DNA of 64,000 bases from Mycobacterium sp. MYCO198283 (lineage in GTDB: Bacteria; Actinomycetota; Actinomycetes; Mycobacteriales; Mycobacteriaceae): NCBI RefSeq assembly GCF_021213805.1, contig NZ_JAJQJI010000001.1, positions 441,944 through 505,943 of the forward strand, in the 5' to 3' direction. The position numbers and the translations under genes were made by a program. A model generated the notes under the pieces. It worked only from the letters and a program-made list of their open reading frames with translations. It did no database searches and was not told where the DNA came from. This document shows, piece after piece, positions 37,105 through 46,302 of the stretch (the stretch's first letter is position 1; every line of letters begins with the position of its first letter).

Positions 37105-37200
37105 GGACTCCGTAAGGCACGCACATCGACGAGCAGATGGCGCTGATCGAAAGTCAGCTCCCGCTCGTCGACCCGAAGTCCCATTTCGAGAGAGGTACTC

Positions 37201-38046
37201 ATGCCCACGTGGCTGATCACCGGATGCTCGACCGGTTTGGGCCGCGCCCTTGCCGAAGCGACCATCGCATCCGGTCACAACGTCGTCGTCACGGCCCGCA
37301 ACGTCGATACGGTCGCCAGGCTCGCCGATCCGGCGCCTGACCGCGTGCTGGCCGTCGCGTTGGACGTCACACGCCCCGACCAGGTCACCAACGCCGTGCA
37401 GAAAGCCGAGCAGCGATTCGGCGGGGTCGACGTGCTCGTCAACAATGCCGGTTACGGCTACCGCGCCGCAGTCGAGGAGGGCGACGACCGTGACGTCCGG
37501 ACACTCTTCGAAACCCACTTCTTCGGCACCGTCGCGATGATCAAAGCGGTGCTGCCGGGGATGCGGGCACGCCGGTCGGGTGCCATCGTCAACATCTCGT
37601 CGATCGGCGCGCAGATCACCCCGGTCGGATCGGGCTACTACGCCGCGGCCAAGTCCGCCGTCGAAGGGCTGAGCGGCGCGTTGCACGGTGAGCTCGAACC
37701 CCTCGGCATCTCCGTCACCATCGTCGAGCCCGGCGCCTTCCGCACCGACTTCGCGGGACGTTCGCTGACCCAGTCGGCGAGATCCATCGACGATTACGCC
37801 GACACCGCGGGCAGGCGACGCATAGAGGCCGATACCTCGCACGGTACGCAGCCAGGCGACCCCGCCAAGGCGGCGCCGGCCATCATGACCGCCGTGGCGC
37901 AACCCCAGCCGCCGGCGTTCCTCCTCCTGGGCTCCGACGCCGTGTCCGCGTATCGCCAGCGGGTACAGACCCGGCTCGACGAAGTGGCGCGATGGGAAGA
38001 GCTCAGCGTCAGCACCGATTACCCGGACCAGCCGCCGACGCGATGA
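37201..38046 (+). CDS. Short-chain dehydrogenase/reductase
   Basis: A 281-residue SDR of the retinol dehydrogenase-like group often found beside MmyB-type regulators. The cofactor motif TGCSTGLG begins at residue 7, NNAGYGYR follows, and the catalytic set is SSIGAQITPVGSGYYAAAKS. The C-terminus includes a substrate-lid region (QPPAFLLLGSDAV). The ATG at 37201 has GAGAGG upstream. Its stop overlaps the MFS start (ATGA), suggesting that oxidised product or its parent compound is exported by that pump. Confidence 0.88.
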   Translation: MPTWLITGCSTGLGRALAEATIASGHNVVVTARNVDTVARLADPAPDRVLAVALDVTRPDQVTNAVQKAEQRFGGVDVLVNNAGYGYRAAVEEGDDRDVRTLFETHFFGTVAMIKAVLPGMRARRSGAIVNISSIGAQITPVGSGYYAAAKSAVEGLSGALHGELEPLGISVTIVEPGAFRTDFAGRSLTQSARSIDDYADTAGRRRIEADTSHGTQPGDPAKAAPAIMTAVAQPQPPAFLLLGSDAVSAYRQRVQTRLDEVARWEELSVSTDYPDQPPTR

Positions 38047-39365
38047 CTTCAGCGCACACCATTACCGCAGCGCTCGGTGATCAGCGGCGTTGGGTGCTGC
38101 CACGTCCGGCCGCGTTCGTGGTCGCCTCGGTGGCGCTGATCGCCGTCTTCATGTCCTCGGGCACCCCGATCCCGCTGTACAACACCTTCCGGGTGGCCGA
38201 CGGCATCACCGATGCTGATCTGGCGCTGACGACGGTCCTCTACCTGGCGGCGACCGCGCTGTCGTTGTTGGTGTTCGGCCGGTTGTCCAACCAGCTGGGA
38301 AGACGCCCGGTCGTCATCGCCGCCGTCACATTGTCGATCTTGGGCTGCGTCGTCCTTGCGCACGTCCACACGCTGCCCGTGCTCGTCGGCGGACGCATAC
38401 TGCAGGGCCTGGCGTGCGGGATCGCGTCGAGTGCGGCCGGGGCCATGGTGATCGACCTGGCACCGACGACCCGCATGCCGTGGCTGGCCGCGGTGATCAC
38501 CAGCAGCGCCCCGCCGTTCGCCATCCCCGTCGGCGCGCTGGCATCCGGGGTGCTCGTCGAGTACGCCACCGCGCCACGCACACTCGGGCTCACCCTGATG
38601 GCCGTTCTCCTCGCCGGCTGCGGTGCGCTGCTGTTGGTGTGCCCGGAGACCGTGCGACGTGTCCCCGGCACGCTTCGGTCGCTGCTCCCCCAGGTGCACA
38701 TCCCGACCGGTGCGGGCCGGCTGATGATCGCCGCCGGGGGCACGCTGGTGGCGACGTGGTCGTTCACCGGCTTCTACCAGGCCTTCGCGCCGGGCCTGGC
38801 CGCCGACTACCTGGGGACCACGGACGCCCTGATGATCGCCGTGGTGTTCGCCTCGGTCATCGTGCTGGCTCCCCTCGGTGGCACCCTCACCAGCAGGCTG
38901 ACACCGGTGCACGCCCAGCGGATCGGACTGGTGGTCTTCGTCGCCGGGACCGCTGCCATCATCACCGCGCTGCACTCGGCGGCGATGGTGCCATTCCTGG
39001 TCGCAAGCGCCCTCGCGGGGATTGCCCAGGGTGCGGCCAACAGCGGCGGCATGCGCGGTGTGCTCGCCGACATCACGCCGACCGACCGGGCGGGCACCCT
39101 CGCCACGCTGTACCTCATCTCCTACAGCGGCGGTGCGCTACCCGGTCTGGTCGCCGGGCACCTGTCGCGCACGATGTCGCTGCCCGACGTCGGGACCTGT
39201 TATGCGGCACTGGTGGTCGTCGCGGCCGTCGTCGCGCTGCTGGCGAGCAGGCGGCCGCGGCGCCGGCGCGGTGAGCTCAGCGCAGCAGGTCTGCGAGCAG
39301 CCGGCGCGCGGGTGCGGGCCGCCGGGCGGTCGCGGCCGCCGCGAGCATCTCGTCGACGTCGGTGA
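38043..39365 (+). CDS. MFS transporter (12-TM, sugar/drug efflux type)
   Basis: A 440-residue permease. The loop 2-3 motif is GRLSNQLGRRPVVI, and twelve hydrophobic helices end near residue 412. The last 28 residues are Arg/Ala-rich (RRPRRRRGELSAAG onward) and are encoded antisense to the 3' end of fprB, an 89-bp convergent overlap. The ATG overlaps the SDR stop. Last gene of the accessory island that began with TetR at 34676. Confidence 0.85.
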   Translation: MTSAHTITAALGDQRRWVLPRPAAFVVASVALIAVFMSSGTPIPLYNTFRVADGITDADLALTTVLYLAATALSLLVFGRLSNQLGRRPVVIAAVTLSILGCVVLAHVHTLPVLVGGRILQGLACGIASSAAGAMVIDLAPTTRMPWLAAVITSSAPPFAIPVGALASGVLVEYATAPRTLGLTLMAVLLAGCGALLLVCPETVRRVPGTLRSLLPQVHIPTGAGRLMIAAGGTLVATWSFTGFYQAFAPGLAADYLGTTDALMIAVVFASVIVLAPLGGTLTSRLTPVHAQRIGLVVFVAGTAAIITALHSAAMVPFLVASALAGIAQGAANSGGMRGVLADITPTDRAGTLATLYLISYSGGALPGLVAGHLSRTMSLPDVGTCYAALVVVAAVVALLASRRPRRRRGELSAAGLRAAGARVRAAGRSRPPRASRRRR

Positions 39366-40953
39366 ACTTGACCCGCGGGCGGCCCTGCGCCTCGCCGCGG
39401 GCACGTTCGGCCGCGTCGATGGCGTGCCAGCCGGCGGCGTCGACGAGCCGCGGCTGCCGGCCGCGCAGCAGCTTCTCGAACGCCTGCGGTCCGGCGGTCG
39501 GTCCGGTGAGCCGGCCGGCGTTGGCGTCGTCGACGAGCTGCTGCACCGTCTCGCGCGCGCAGGACTTGTTCGTGCCGATGAACCCGGTGGGCCCGCGCTT
39601 GATCCAGCCCGCCACGTAGGCGCCCGGAACGGGTGCGCCACCGTCGGTCACCCGGCCGCCGTCGTTCGGCACCACGCCGGCCGCGTCGTCGAACGGCAGT
39701 CCGGCCACCGGCCGGCCGCGGTAGCCGATGGAGCTGAGCACCAGGCCGGCGTCGAGCCGGACCTGCCGGTCGGTGCCGGTGACGGTGAACGCCATGCCGG
39801 TGACGCGCTCGGCGCCGGTGATGCGCTGCGGGGTGAGCCGGTAGGTGAGCCGGATGCGCGGGCCGCCATCGACGTGCGCGGCGTCGGGCAGCGTGGCGAG
39901 CACCTCGAGTTTGGCGCGGACCAGCGGATCGGTGGCGGTCTCCAGCGCGTACGCCACGAGCGCGTGGTCCCCGGAGCTGAGCACGACGTCGTGCGTGCCG
40001 GTCAGCCCGATCAGCTCCGGCAGCGTGAACGCCGATTCGGCCGGGCCGCGGCGGGCGGCGATCACCACCTCGCGGACCTGCGAGCGGCGCAGCACCGCGA
40101 GCGCCTCGTCGGAGATGTCGGTGCGGGCGAGCGCGTCGGGCTCGGTGGTGAGGATGCGCGCGACGTCGAGCGCGACGTTGCCGTTGCCGACCACCACCAC
40201 GCGCTCGCCGGTCAGGTCGACGGGCACGTGCGCGGCGTCGGGATGGCCGTTGATCCACGCGACGAGTTCGGTGGCGGTCATGCTGCCGGGCAGGTCGACG
40301 CCGTCGATGGCGAGCCGTCGGTCGTTGGGGGCTCCCACGGCGTAGATCACCGCGTGGTGGTGCGCCAGCAGCTCGTCGTGCGTGACGTGCGCGCCGACCT
40401 CGACGTTGCCGTAGAGCCGCAGCCCGCGGTGCCGGGTGACGGTGTCGAACAGCCGGGTCACGCCCTTGGTGTGCTGATGGTCGGGCGCCACACCGGCACG
40501 CACCAGCCCGTAGGGCGTCGGCAGCTTCTCCAGCACGGTCACCCGGACGCCGGGCTGCGTCAACAACTCGTCGGCGGCGTACATCGCGGCCGGCCCGGAG
40601 CCCACGATCGCGACGGCCAGCCCGTCGCGCCGGCGCAGTCGCGGCGCCGGGATCACCGGCGCGAGCGTGGACGTCGGCGGCAACTTCTCCCCCGGCGGCA
40701 GCGGCGGGTAGAACGCGGCGTTGAGCGCCACGAACGGCAGCTGCTGCGGCGCCAGCTTGCTCTCGGGCGCGATGGCGCCCACCGGGCAGGCGCTGACGCA
40801 CGCCCCGCAGTCGACGCAGGCGGCCGGGTCGATGTAGAGCATCTCGGCCGTCGCGAACCCCGGCTCGTCGGGCGAGGGGTGGATGCAGTTGACGGGACAG
40901 GCGTACACGCAGGACCCGTCGCTGCAGCACGACTGGGTGATCACATGGGGCAT
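39277..40953 (-). CDS. fprB: Ferredoxin-NADP+ reductase with fused ferredoxin domain (FprB)
   Basis: A 558-residue fusion. Residues 1-70 are a 7Fe/8Fe-type ferredoxin with cysteine runs in CVYACPVNCIHP and CVDCGACVSACPVGAI. The rest is an adrenodoxin-reductase-like flavoprotein: FAD motif VAIVGSGPAAMYAADELL, NADP motif VVVVGNGNVALDVARIL and the late YVAGWIKRGPTGFIG. It moves electrons between NADPH and ferredoxins, probably for cytochrome P450 or desaturase systems. ATG at 40953. It is 19 bp downstream of the diiron protein gene, so the two may form an electron-transfer unit. Confidence 0.93.
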   Translation of the reverse strand: MPHVITQSCCSDGSCVYACPVNCIHPSPDEPGFATAEMLYIDPAACVDCGACVSACPVGAIAPESKLAPQQLPFVALNAAFYPPLPPGEKLPPTSTLAPVIPAPRLRRRDGLAVAIVGSGPAAMYAADELLTQPGVRVTVLEKLPTPYGLVRAGVAPDHQHTKGVTRLFDTVTRHRGLRLYGNVEVGAHVTHDELLAHHHAVIYAVGAPNDRRLAIDGVDLPGSMTATELVAWINGHPDAAHVPVDLTGERVVVVGNGNVALDVARILTTEPDALARTDISDEALAVLRRSQVREVVIAARRGPAESAFTLPELIGLTGTHDVVLSSGDHALVAYALETATDPLVRAKLEVLATLPDAAHVDGGPRIRLTYRLTPQRITGAERVTGMAFTVTGTDRQVRLDAGLVLSSIGYRGRPVAGLPFDDAAGVVPNDGGRVTDGGAPVPGAYVAGWIKRGPTGFIGTNKSCARETVQQLVDDANAGRLTGPTAGPQAFEKLLRGRQPRLVDAAGWHAIDAAERARGEAQGRPRVKFTDVDEMLAAAATARRPAPARRLLADLLR

Positions 40954-40972
40954 CGGCAGGTGGCCGTCGACG

Positions 40973-41983
40973 TCAGGCGGCGACGGGCCGGCGCTGCGGC
41001 TCGCTGCGGTAGCGGCTGGGCGGGCCGTCGATGCGGCACATGCGCCACACCAGCTTCGCCAGCGGGTTCATCAGCCCGGTGTCGTGGCAGAGCATCCGCA
41101 CGTCGCCGAACATGTCGCGCAGGAACTGCCGCGACTCCGGCGCGCGGAAGAACAGCTCCTTGCGCACCTCGCGCGGGATGTCGAACTCGGACCAGAAGGA
41201 CTTCGGCGGCACGATGATCGCCTGGCACAGCACCCGCATCACCAGCGGGACGTACCAGGACAGCCCGAAGCGCTGCCACCGCGACAGGTGCGGCAGCCGC
41301 TTGCGCAGGTACTCGTGCGCGAACGAGATGTGACGGGCTTCCTCGGCGACGTGGATCGCCATGACCCGCTCCATGATCGGGTGGATCGACTTGCCCTCGC
41401 GCAGCACGTTCTTCTGCGTGTGGTCGATCGGTTCCTCACCCGCGAGCACGCCGAAGAAGAACGGGATGGGCAGCGGCCCGGCGACCAGCGGGATGACCGG
41501 CGACAGCCAGCGCAACAGCCGCGGCATGCCCGGCACGTCGGCGCCGATGCGGTTGACCATCTCCTGGAACATCATCGTGTGGTTGCACTCTTCGACCGAT
41601 TCGTGCAGGCAGTAGCGGTATTCGGGCGAGCCGTTGGGCACCCAGAACGCGTAGTTCGTCAGGCCGCGGATCAGGATGATCTCGAACTGCAGGCCGACCT
41701 TCGCGACGTTCGCCTGCCGCCACTGGCCGATCGCGATCTGCCGGTCCTTCGGCTGCGCCTGGTACCAGGGGTGCCGGCCGAGCGGGTCGGTCGCCGGCAG
41801 GATCCAGCGCTCGTCGTCGTCGGTGACGGCGAAGGCCGGGTCGTCCCAGTCGATGTCGGTGTACGGGTTGAAGTTCCGCCGCACCGAACCCTCGGACAAC
41901 GTCTTGAGGGTCTCGACGTACTGCTCGTCGTCGGCGACGTCCATGTTGCGCCGCCAGCGGCGAACCATCCGTGTGCGAGCCAT
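40973..41983 (-). CDS. AurF-like diiron oxygenase family protein (Rv0885 homologue)
   Basis: A 336-residue all-helical protein. Carboxylate/histidine ligands of a diiron centre are visible in order: FEIILIRGLTNYAFW, HESVEECNHTMMFQE (ExxH) and VAEEARHISFAHEY (second ExxH). This fits the p-aminobenzoate N-oxygenase (AurF) family. The ATG at 41983 has AGGAGG six bases ahead. It precedes fprB, a likely electron donor. The substrate in mycobacteria is not known. Confidence 0.85.
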   Translation of the reverse strand: MARTRMVRRWRRNMDVADDEQYVETLKTLSEGSVRRNFNPYTDIDWDDPAFAVTDDDERWILPATDPLGRHPWYQAQPKDRQIAIGQWRQANVAKVGLQFEIILIRGLTNYAFWVPNGSPEYRYCLHESVEECNHTMMFQEMVNRIGADVPGMPRLLRWLSPVIPLVAGPLPIPFFFGVLAGEEPIDHTQKNVLREGKSIHPIMERVMAIHVAEEARHISFAHEYLRKRLPHLSRWQRFGLSWYVPLVMRVLCQAIIVPPKSFWSEFDIPREVRKELFFRAPESRQFLRDMFGDVRMLCHDTGLMNPLAKLVWRMCRIDGPPSRYRSEPQRRPVAA

Positions 41984-42070
41984 CCCGAACCTCCTAGCTT
42001 TACAACGCCCCGGTTGGTGTACACAGTACCGCAGGTATCGCATACTTTCCAGACCCTGATCGCGATTTAG

Positions 42071-43192
<1,122 letters not shown>

Positions 43193-43296
43193 ACCGCGCC
43201 GCGTGTCGGCGGGGTCCCGCGGGCCAACCGGCAGTAAGGTGACCAGCTAATCGGGTACGGCGCCTCACCCGGGGCACAAGCCCGGAGGAGGTCGGT

Positions 43297-44073
43297 GTGC
43301 GGGAACTCAGAGTCGTCGGACTCGATACCGACGGGCGGCACGTGATCTGCGCCGCGGACGGCCCCGGCGAAACATTCCTGCTGCGCGTCGACGAGAAGCT
43401 GCGCGCCGCCGTGCGCGGCGAGATCCGCCCGGCGCCCCAGCCCGACAGCGAGGTCAACGACGTGCTGCGACCCAAAGAGATCCAGGCCCGCATCCGCGCG
43501 GGCGCATCGGTGGAGCAGATCGCCGCGGCCGCGGGCATGGATCCGGCGCGCGTCGAGCGGTTCGCCCATCCGGTGCTGCTCGAACGCTCCCGCGCCGCCG
43601 AGCTCGCCGCCGCCGCGCACCCGGTGCTCGCGGACGGCCCGTCGGTGATGACGCTGCTGGAGACCGTGACCACGGCGCTGATCGCCCGCGGCCTCAACCC
43701 CACCGAAACCGAGTGGGACGCCTGGAAGAACGAGGACGGGCGCTGGACGGTGCAGCTGCAGTGGCAGGCCGGCCGGTCGCAGAACACCGCGCACTTCCGG
43801 TTCACCCCCGGCGCCCACGGCGGCACCGTCGCCGCCGTCGACGATCCCGCCCACGAGCTGATCGATCCCCACTTCACCCGACAGCCGCTGCGGCCCGTCG
43901 CACCGCTCGCGCAGCTGGAGTTCGCCGACACCGAGCCGGACGTCGCCACACCCGAACCCGCGGCGCAGGACGAGGCGCCCGCCGAACGGCCGTCACGGCG
44001 CAAACGCGCCAAGCCCGCGGTGCCCGCCTGGGAGGACGTGCTGCTGGGCGTGCGGTCCTCCGGTCAGCCCTGA
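43297..44073 (+). CDS. sepH: Septation protein SepH (DUF3071)
   Basis: A 258-residue cell-division protein. The N-terminal DUF3071 domain starts MRELRVVGLDTDGRHVICA and includes a helix-turn-helix-like stretch EIQARIRAGASVEQIAAAAG. The C-terminal half is Pro/Glu-rich with a basic patch PSRRKRAKPAVPAWEDVLLG. SepH binds FtsZ and promotes Z-ring assembly in Streptomyces and mycobacteria. GGAGGAG precedes the GTG at 43297. The 3' end overlaps the convergent DUF2537 gene by 10 bp. Confidence 0.9.
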   Translation: MRELRVVGLDTDGRHVICAADGPGETFLLRVDEKLRAAVRGEIRPAPQPDSEVNDVLRPKEIQARIRAGASVEQIAAAAGMDPARVERFAHPVLLERSRAAELAAAAHPVLADGPSVMTLLETVTTALIARGLNPTETEWDAWKNEDGRWTVQLQWQAGRSQNTAHFRFTPGAHGGTVAAVDDPAHELIDPHFTRQPLRPVAPLAQLEFADTEPDVATPEPAAQDEAPAERPSRRKRAKPAVPAWEDVLLGVRSSGQP

Positions 44074-44351
44074 CCCGCCCACAGCGCGAGCAGCACCAGC
44101 CACGCCACCGTCACCCCGACCCCGGCGCCCAGCACACACCACCGCCACACCGGCAGCCGCCGCCAGCCCCACACCGTCGGGGCCAGCCCACCGACCGCGA
44201 TCACGTTCAGCCCCAGGGCCAGCAGCGGGTGCACGCGGGCCACGCCCAGGCTGAGGATCACCGTCGCCGCCGCCGTCACCGCCGCGACGAACCCGGCGAC
44301 CGTGAGCCCGGTCCCCCACGGGGTGCGTTCGGTGGGCGGATCAGGTGTCAT
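44064..44351 (-). CDS. DUF2537 small membrane protein (Rv0882 homologue)
   Basis: A 95-residue protein with three hydrophobic segments: GLTVAGFVAAVTAAATVIL, PLLALGLNVIAVGGLA and a final VLGAGVGVTVAWLVLLAL. ATG at 44351. It lies ten bases downstream of the TrmH-type methyltransferase gene on the same strand and overlaps sepH at its 3' end. Conserved in this position in mycobacteria; function unknown. Confidence 0.78.
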   Translation of the reverse strand: MTPDPPTERTPWGTGLTVAGFVAAVTAAATVILSLGVARVHPLLALGLNVIAVGGLAPTVWGWRRLPVWRWCVLGAGVGVTVAWLVLLALWAGQG

Positions 44352-44361
44352 ACGGGCCAAC

Positions 44362-45186
44362 CTAGTTCGCCCGCACCCGCTCGTAGAACGCCAGCGCCGC
44401 CGCGGTGGCGACGTTGAGCGAGTCGGTTCCCCGCGACATCGGGATGCGCACCCGCACATCGCTGGCGCGCATCACGGTCTCCGTCAGCCCCGGCCCCTCG
44501 GCACCCACCAGCACCGCGACCCGCTCCTCGGCCAACCCGGCCATCACGTCGGCCAACGTGTCCGCAGCCGGGTCCGGCGTCATCGCCAGGAGGCGCAAGC
44601 CGTTGTCCCGCAGCGTGTTCAACGCCGCGGGCCAGGGATCGGCCCGGGCGAACGGCACCAGCAGCGCATGCCCCATCGACACCCGCACCGCGCGGCGGTA
44701 GAGCGGGTCGGCGCAGCCCGCCCCGAACACCACCGCGTCGACGCCCAGGCCCGCGGCGTTGCGGAACAGCGCGCCGAGGTTCTCGTGGTCGTTGACCCCT
44801 TCGAGCACCGCGACCGTGCGGGCACCGTCGAGCACCTCGTCGACGGTCAGCGGCGTCGGCCGCCGCGCCGCCGCGAGCACCCCGCGGTTGAGGTGGAACC
44901 CCACCACTTCGGCCATCACCTCGGCGCTCGCCCGGTAGTACGGAACATCCGGCACGCCGTCGCGCAGCAGGTCGGGGCGCAGTTCGGCCCAGCGGCGGTC
45001 GGTGCCCAGCAGCGCGATCGGCGTGAACCGGGACGCCAGCATCCGCGCCACGACGAGCACGCCCTCGGCGATCACCAGCCCCTTGCCGGTGGGCAGGTCG
45101 GGCCGGCGGTCGACGCTGTTGAGGTCGCGGAAGTCGTCGAGCCGCGGATCCGCCGGGTCGTCGACGTCGACCACGTAGCCGCTCAA
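44362..45186 (-). CDS. TrmH/SpoU-family RNA 2'-O-methyltransferase (Rv0881 homologue)
   Basis: A 274-residue SPOUT enzyme: an N-terminal substrate-binding domain, then motif 1 NDHENLGALFRNAAG, motif 2 VLVGAEGPGL and motif 3 IPMSRGTDSLNVATAAALAF, the knotted SAM site. It probably methylates a ribose in rRNA or tRNA. A TTG at 45186 with GGGAGG four bases ahead seems the best start; GTG at 45174 is an alternative. The open frame further upstream is non-conserved and runs through the repeat element. Confidence 0.87.
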   Translation of the reverse strand: MSGYVVDVDDPADPRLDDFRDLNSVDRRPDLPTGKGLVIAEGVLVVARMLASRFTPIALLGTDRRWAELRPDLLRDGVPDVPYYRASAEVMAEVVGFHLNRGVLAAARRPTPLTVDEVLDGARTVAVLEGVNDHENLGALFRNAAGLGVDAVVFGAGCADPLYRRAVRVSMGHALLVPFARADPWPAALNTLRDNGLRLLAMTPDPAADTLADVMAGLAEERVAVLVGAEGPGLTETVMRASDVRVRIPMSRGTDSLNVATAAALAFYERVRAN

Positions 45187-45560
45187 TCGTCCTCCCGCAC
45201 AGCCGAACCCTACGGGAGAGGCCGCATCCGAAAGGACGCCGCCGACGCGACCGCGCCGCGCGCCCGGTTCCCCACGCGTCACACCGGCCTCCGGCACGAG
45301 AAGATGCCCGCCTTCGAGCGACAACGCGGGCGTGGGCGTCGCATCGGGCCTCGAGTCTGCGCGTTCGGCGAGGAGCCGCGACCGTGCGGGCGAAGCGTCA
45401 GCCCGCTCACGGCCCACCCCGGGGGCGGCGTTGTCGCTCGGAGGCGGGCACATCGGCGGGTGGTGCTCGCCCCGGGAAACCGCGGCTCGACGCGGGACGG
45501 TCACCAGCCGGCCCCGGCGCGGCGGTTCCGCCGCGAGCCGGATCGGCTACGGTGACGGCG
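45187..45560. other. 374-bp gene-free gap holding an inverted-repeat element
   Basis: Between the methyltransferase and DUF2530 genes I see no credible gene. The centre is occupied by the inverted-repeat element 45305-45450. In the remembered H37Rv order the MarR-family gene Rv0880 lies at this place; nothing like its helix-turn-helix is readable here. The right edge contains TACGGT (45548-45553), a possible -10 box for a leaderless DUF2530 transcript. Confidence 0.6.
45305..45450. repeat. Inverted-repeat element, 21-bp arms (copy B)
   Basis: Arms 45305-45325 and 45430-45450. The right arm GTTGTCGCTCGGAGGCGGGCA is identical to that of copy A at 26616-26636; the left arm differs from copy A by one C-to-T change that would still pair as G-U in RNA. 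The 104-bp interior is not the same length as copy A (70 bp) but shares short pieces such as CGGCGAGGAGC. Two copies define a dispersed element, not a chance hairpin. Confidence 0.85.
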
Positions 45561-45824
45561 ATGAGCGCCACCGGTGCCGACGCCGCACCCCCCGAGCCGC
45601 CGCCGCTGCCCGCGCGGCTGCTCGATCCGCGGCCCATGATCGCTGTGATCGCCCTCGGCTGGGCGGTCGCGACGGTGCTCGCCTTCGCCGTGGCCTCGTT
45701 GGAGACGTGGCGTCCGACCACCGTGGCCGGCCTCGGCCTGTCGGTGCTCGGCACCAGCATCTTCCTGTGGCAACGCAGCGCGGCCCGCCGTGGGCGGCGC
45801 GGCGCACAATCCGGACTGCAGTAA
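45561..45824 (+). CDS. DUF2530 small membrane protein (Rv0879c homologue)
   Basis: An 87-residue protein with a Pro-rich start (PPEPPPLPARLLDPRPM) and two hydrophobic helices (IAVIALGWAVATVLAFAVA and VAGLGLSVLGTSIFLW), ending in a basic tail RSAARRGRRG that would face the cytosol. ATG at 45561, seven bases after TACGGT, so possibly leaderless. Function unknown. Confidence 0.8.
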   Translation: MSATGADAAPPEPPPLPARLLDPRPMIAVIALGWAVATVLAFAVASLETWRPTTVAGLGLSVLGTSIFLWQRSAARRGRRGAQSGLQ

Positions 45825-45843
45825 CGACCTAAAGGAGACACCC

Positions 45844-46302
45844 GTGGCCGCACCCCTACTCGAAGCGCAGATCGAGATCGACGCCCCGGTGTCGACGGTC
45901 TGGCGGCTGGTCAGCGATCTCAAGCGCATGCCGGAGTGGAGTCCGCAGTGCCGGCTGATGAAGGGCTTCGGCGCGCTGCGGCCCGGCATGAAGACCCTGA
46001 ACCTGAACCGGCGCGGGCCGCTGTTCTGGCCGACGACCAGCACCGTCACCGAAGTGGAGCCGGAGCGCAAGCTGGCGTTCCGCGTCGACGCCAACCGCAC
46101 CGTGTGGGCCTATGAGCTGACGCCGACCGAGCGCGGCACCCGGCTCGTCGAACGCCGCCACGCCGACAACGGCACCTCGGCCGTGTCGCGGCTCGCGGTC
46201 AATCGCTTCTTCGGCGGCGACGACAGCTTCGACGCCGAACTGGTCGAGGGCATGAACCTGTCGCTGCGCCGCATCAAGGCGGCCGCCGAAGCTCAGTCCT
46301 GA
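45844..46302 (+). CDS. SRPBCC-family protein
   Basis: A 152-residue START-like protein with a complete fold, unlike the remnant at 4843: strand LLEAQIEIDAPVSTVWRLVSDLKRMPEW, central TSTVTEVEPERKLAFRV, and C-terminal helix FDAELVEGMNLSLRRIKAAA. Members bind hydrophobic ligands or act as cyclases/coenzyme-Q-binding-like proteins. AAAGGAG precedes the GTG at 45844, in an 18-base stretch identical to the one at 34195. It overlaps the convergent DUF3027 gene by 10 bp. Confidence 0.85.
   Translation: MAAPLLEAQIEIDAPVSTVWRLVSDLKRMPEWSPQCRLMKGFGALRPGMKTLNLNRRGPLFWPTTSTVTEVEPERKLAFRVDANRTVWAYELTPTERGTRLVERRHADNGTSAVSRLAVNRFFGGDDSFDAELVEGMNLSLRRIKAAAEAQS

Noticed and set aside
37100..37200. Possible 3' remnant of a gene (IDEQMALIESQLPLVDPKSH) before the SDR
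   Set aside because: A stop lies just upstream in the same frame and the peptide matches no family I recognise; treated as intergenic.
42010..42045. GTGTACAC palindrome between the diiron gene and serC
   Set aside because: Eight bases of symmetry without a second copy or a linked regulator; could be chance.
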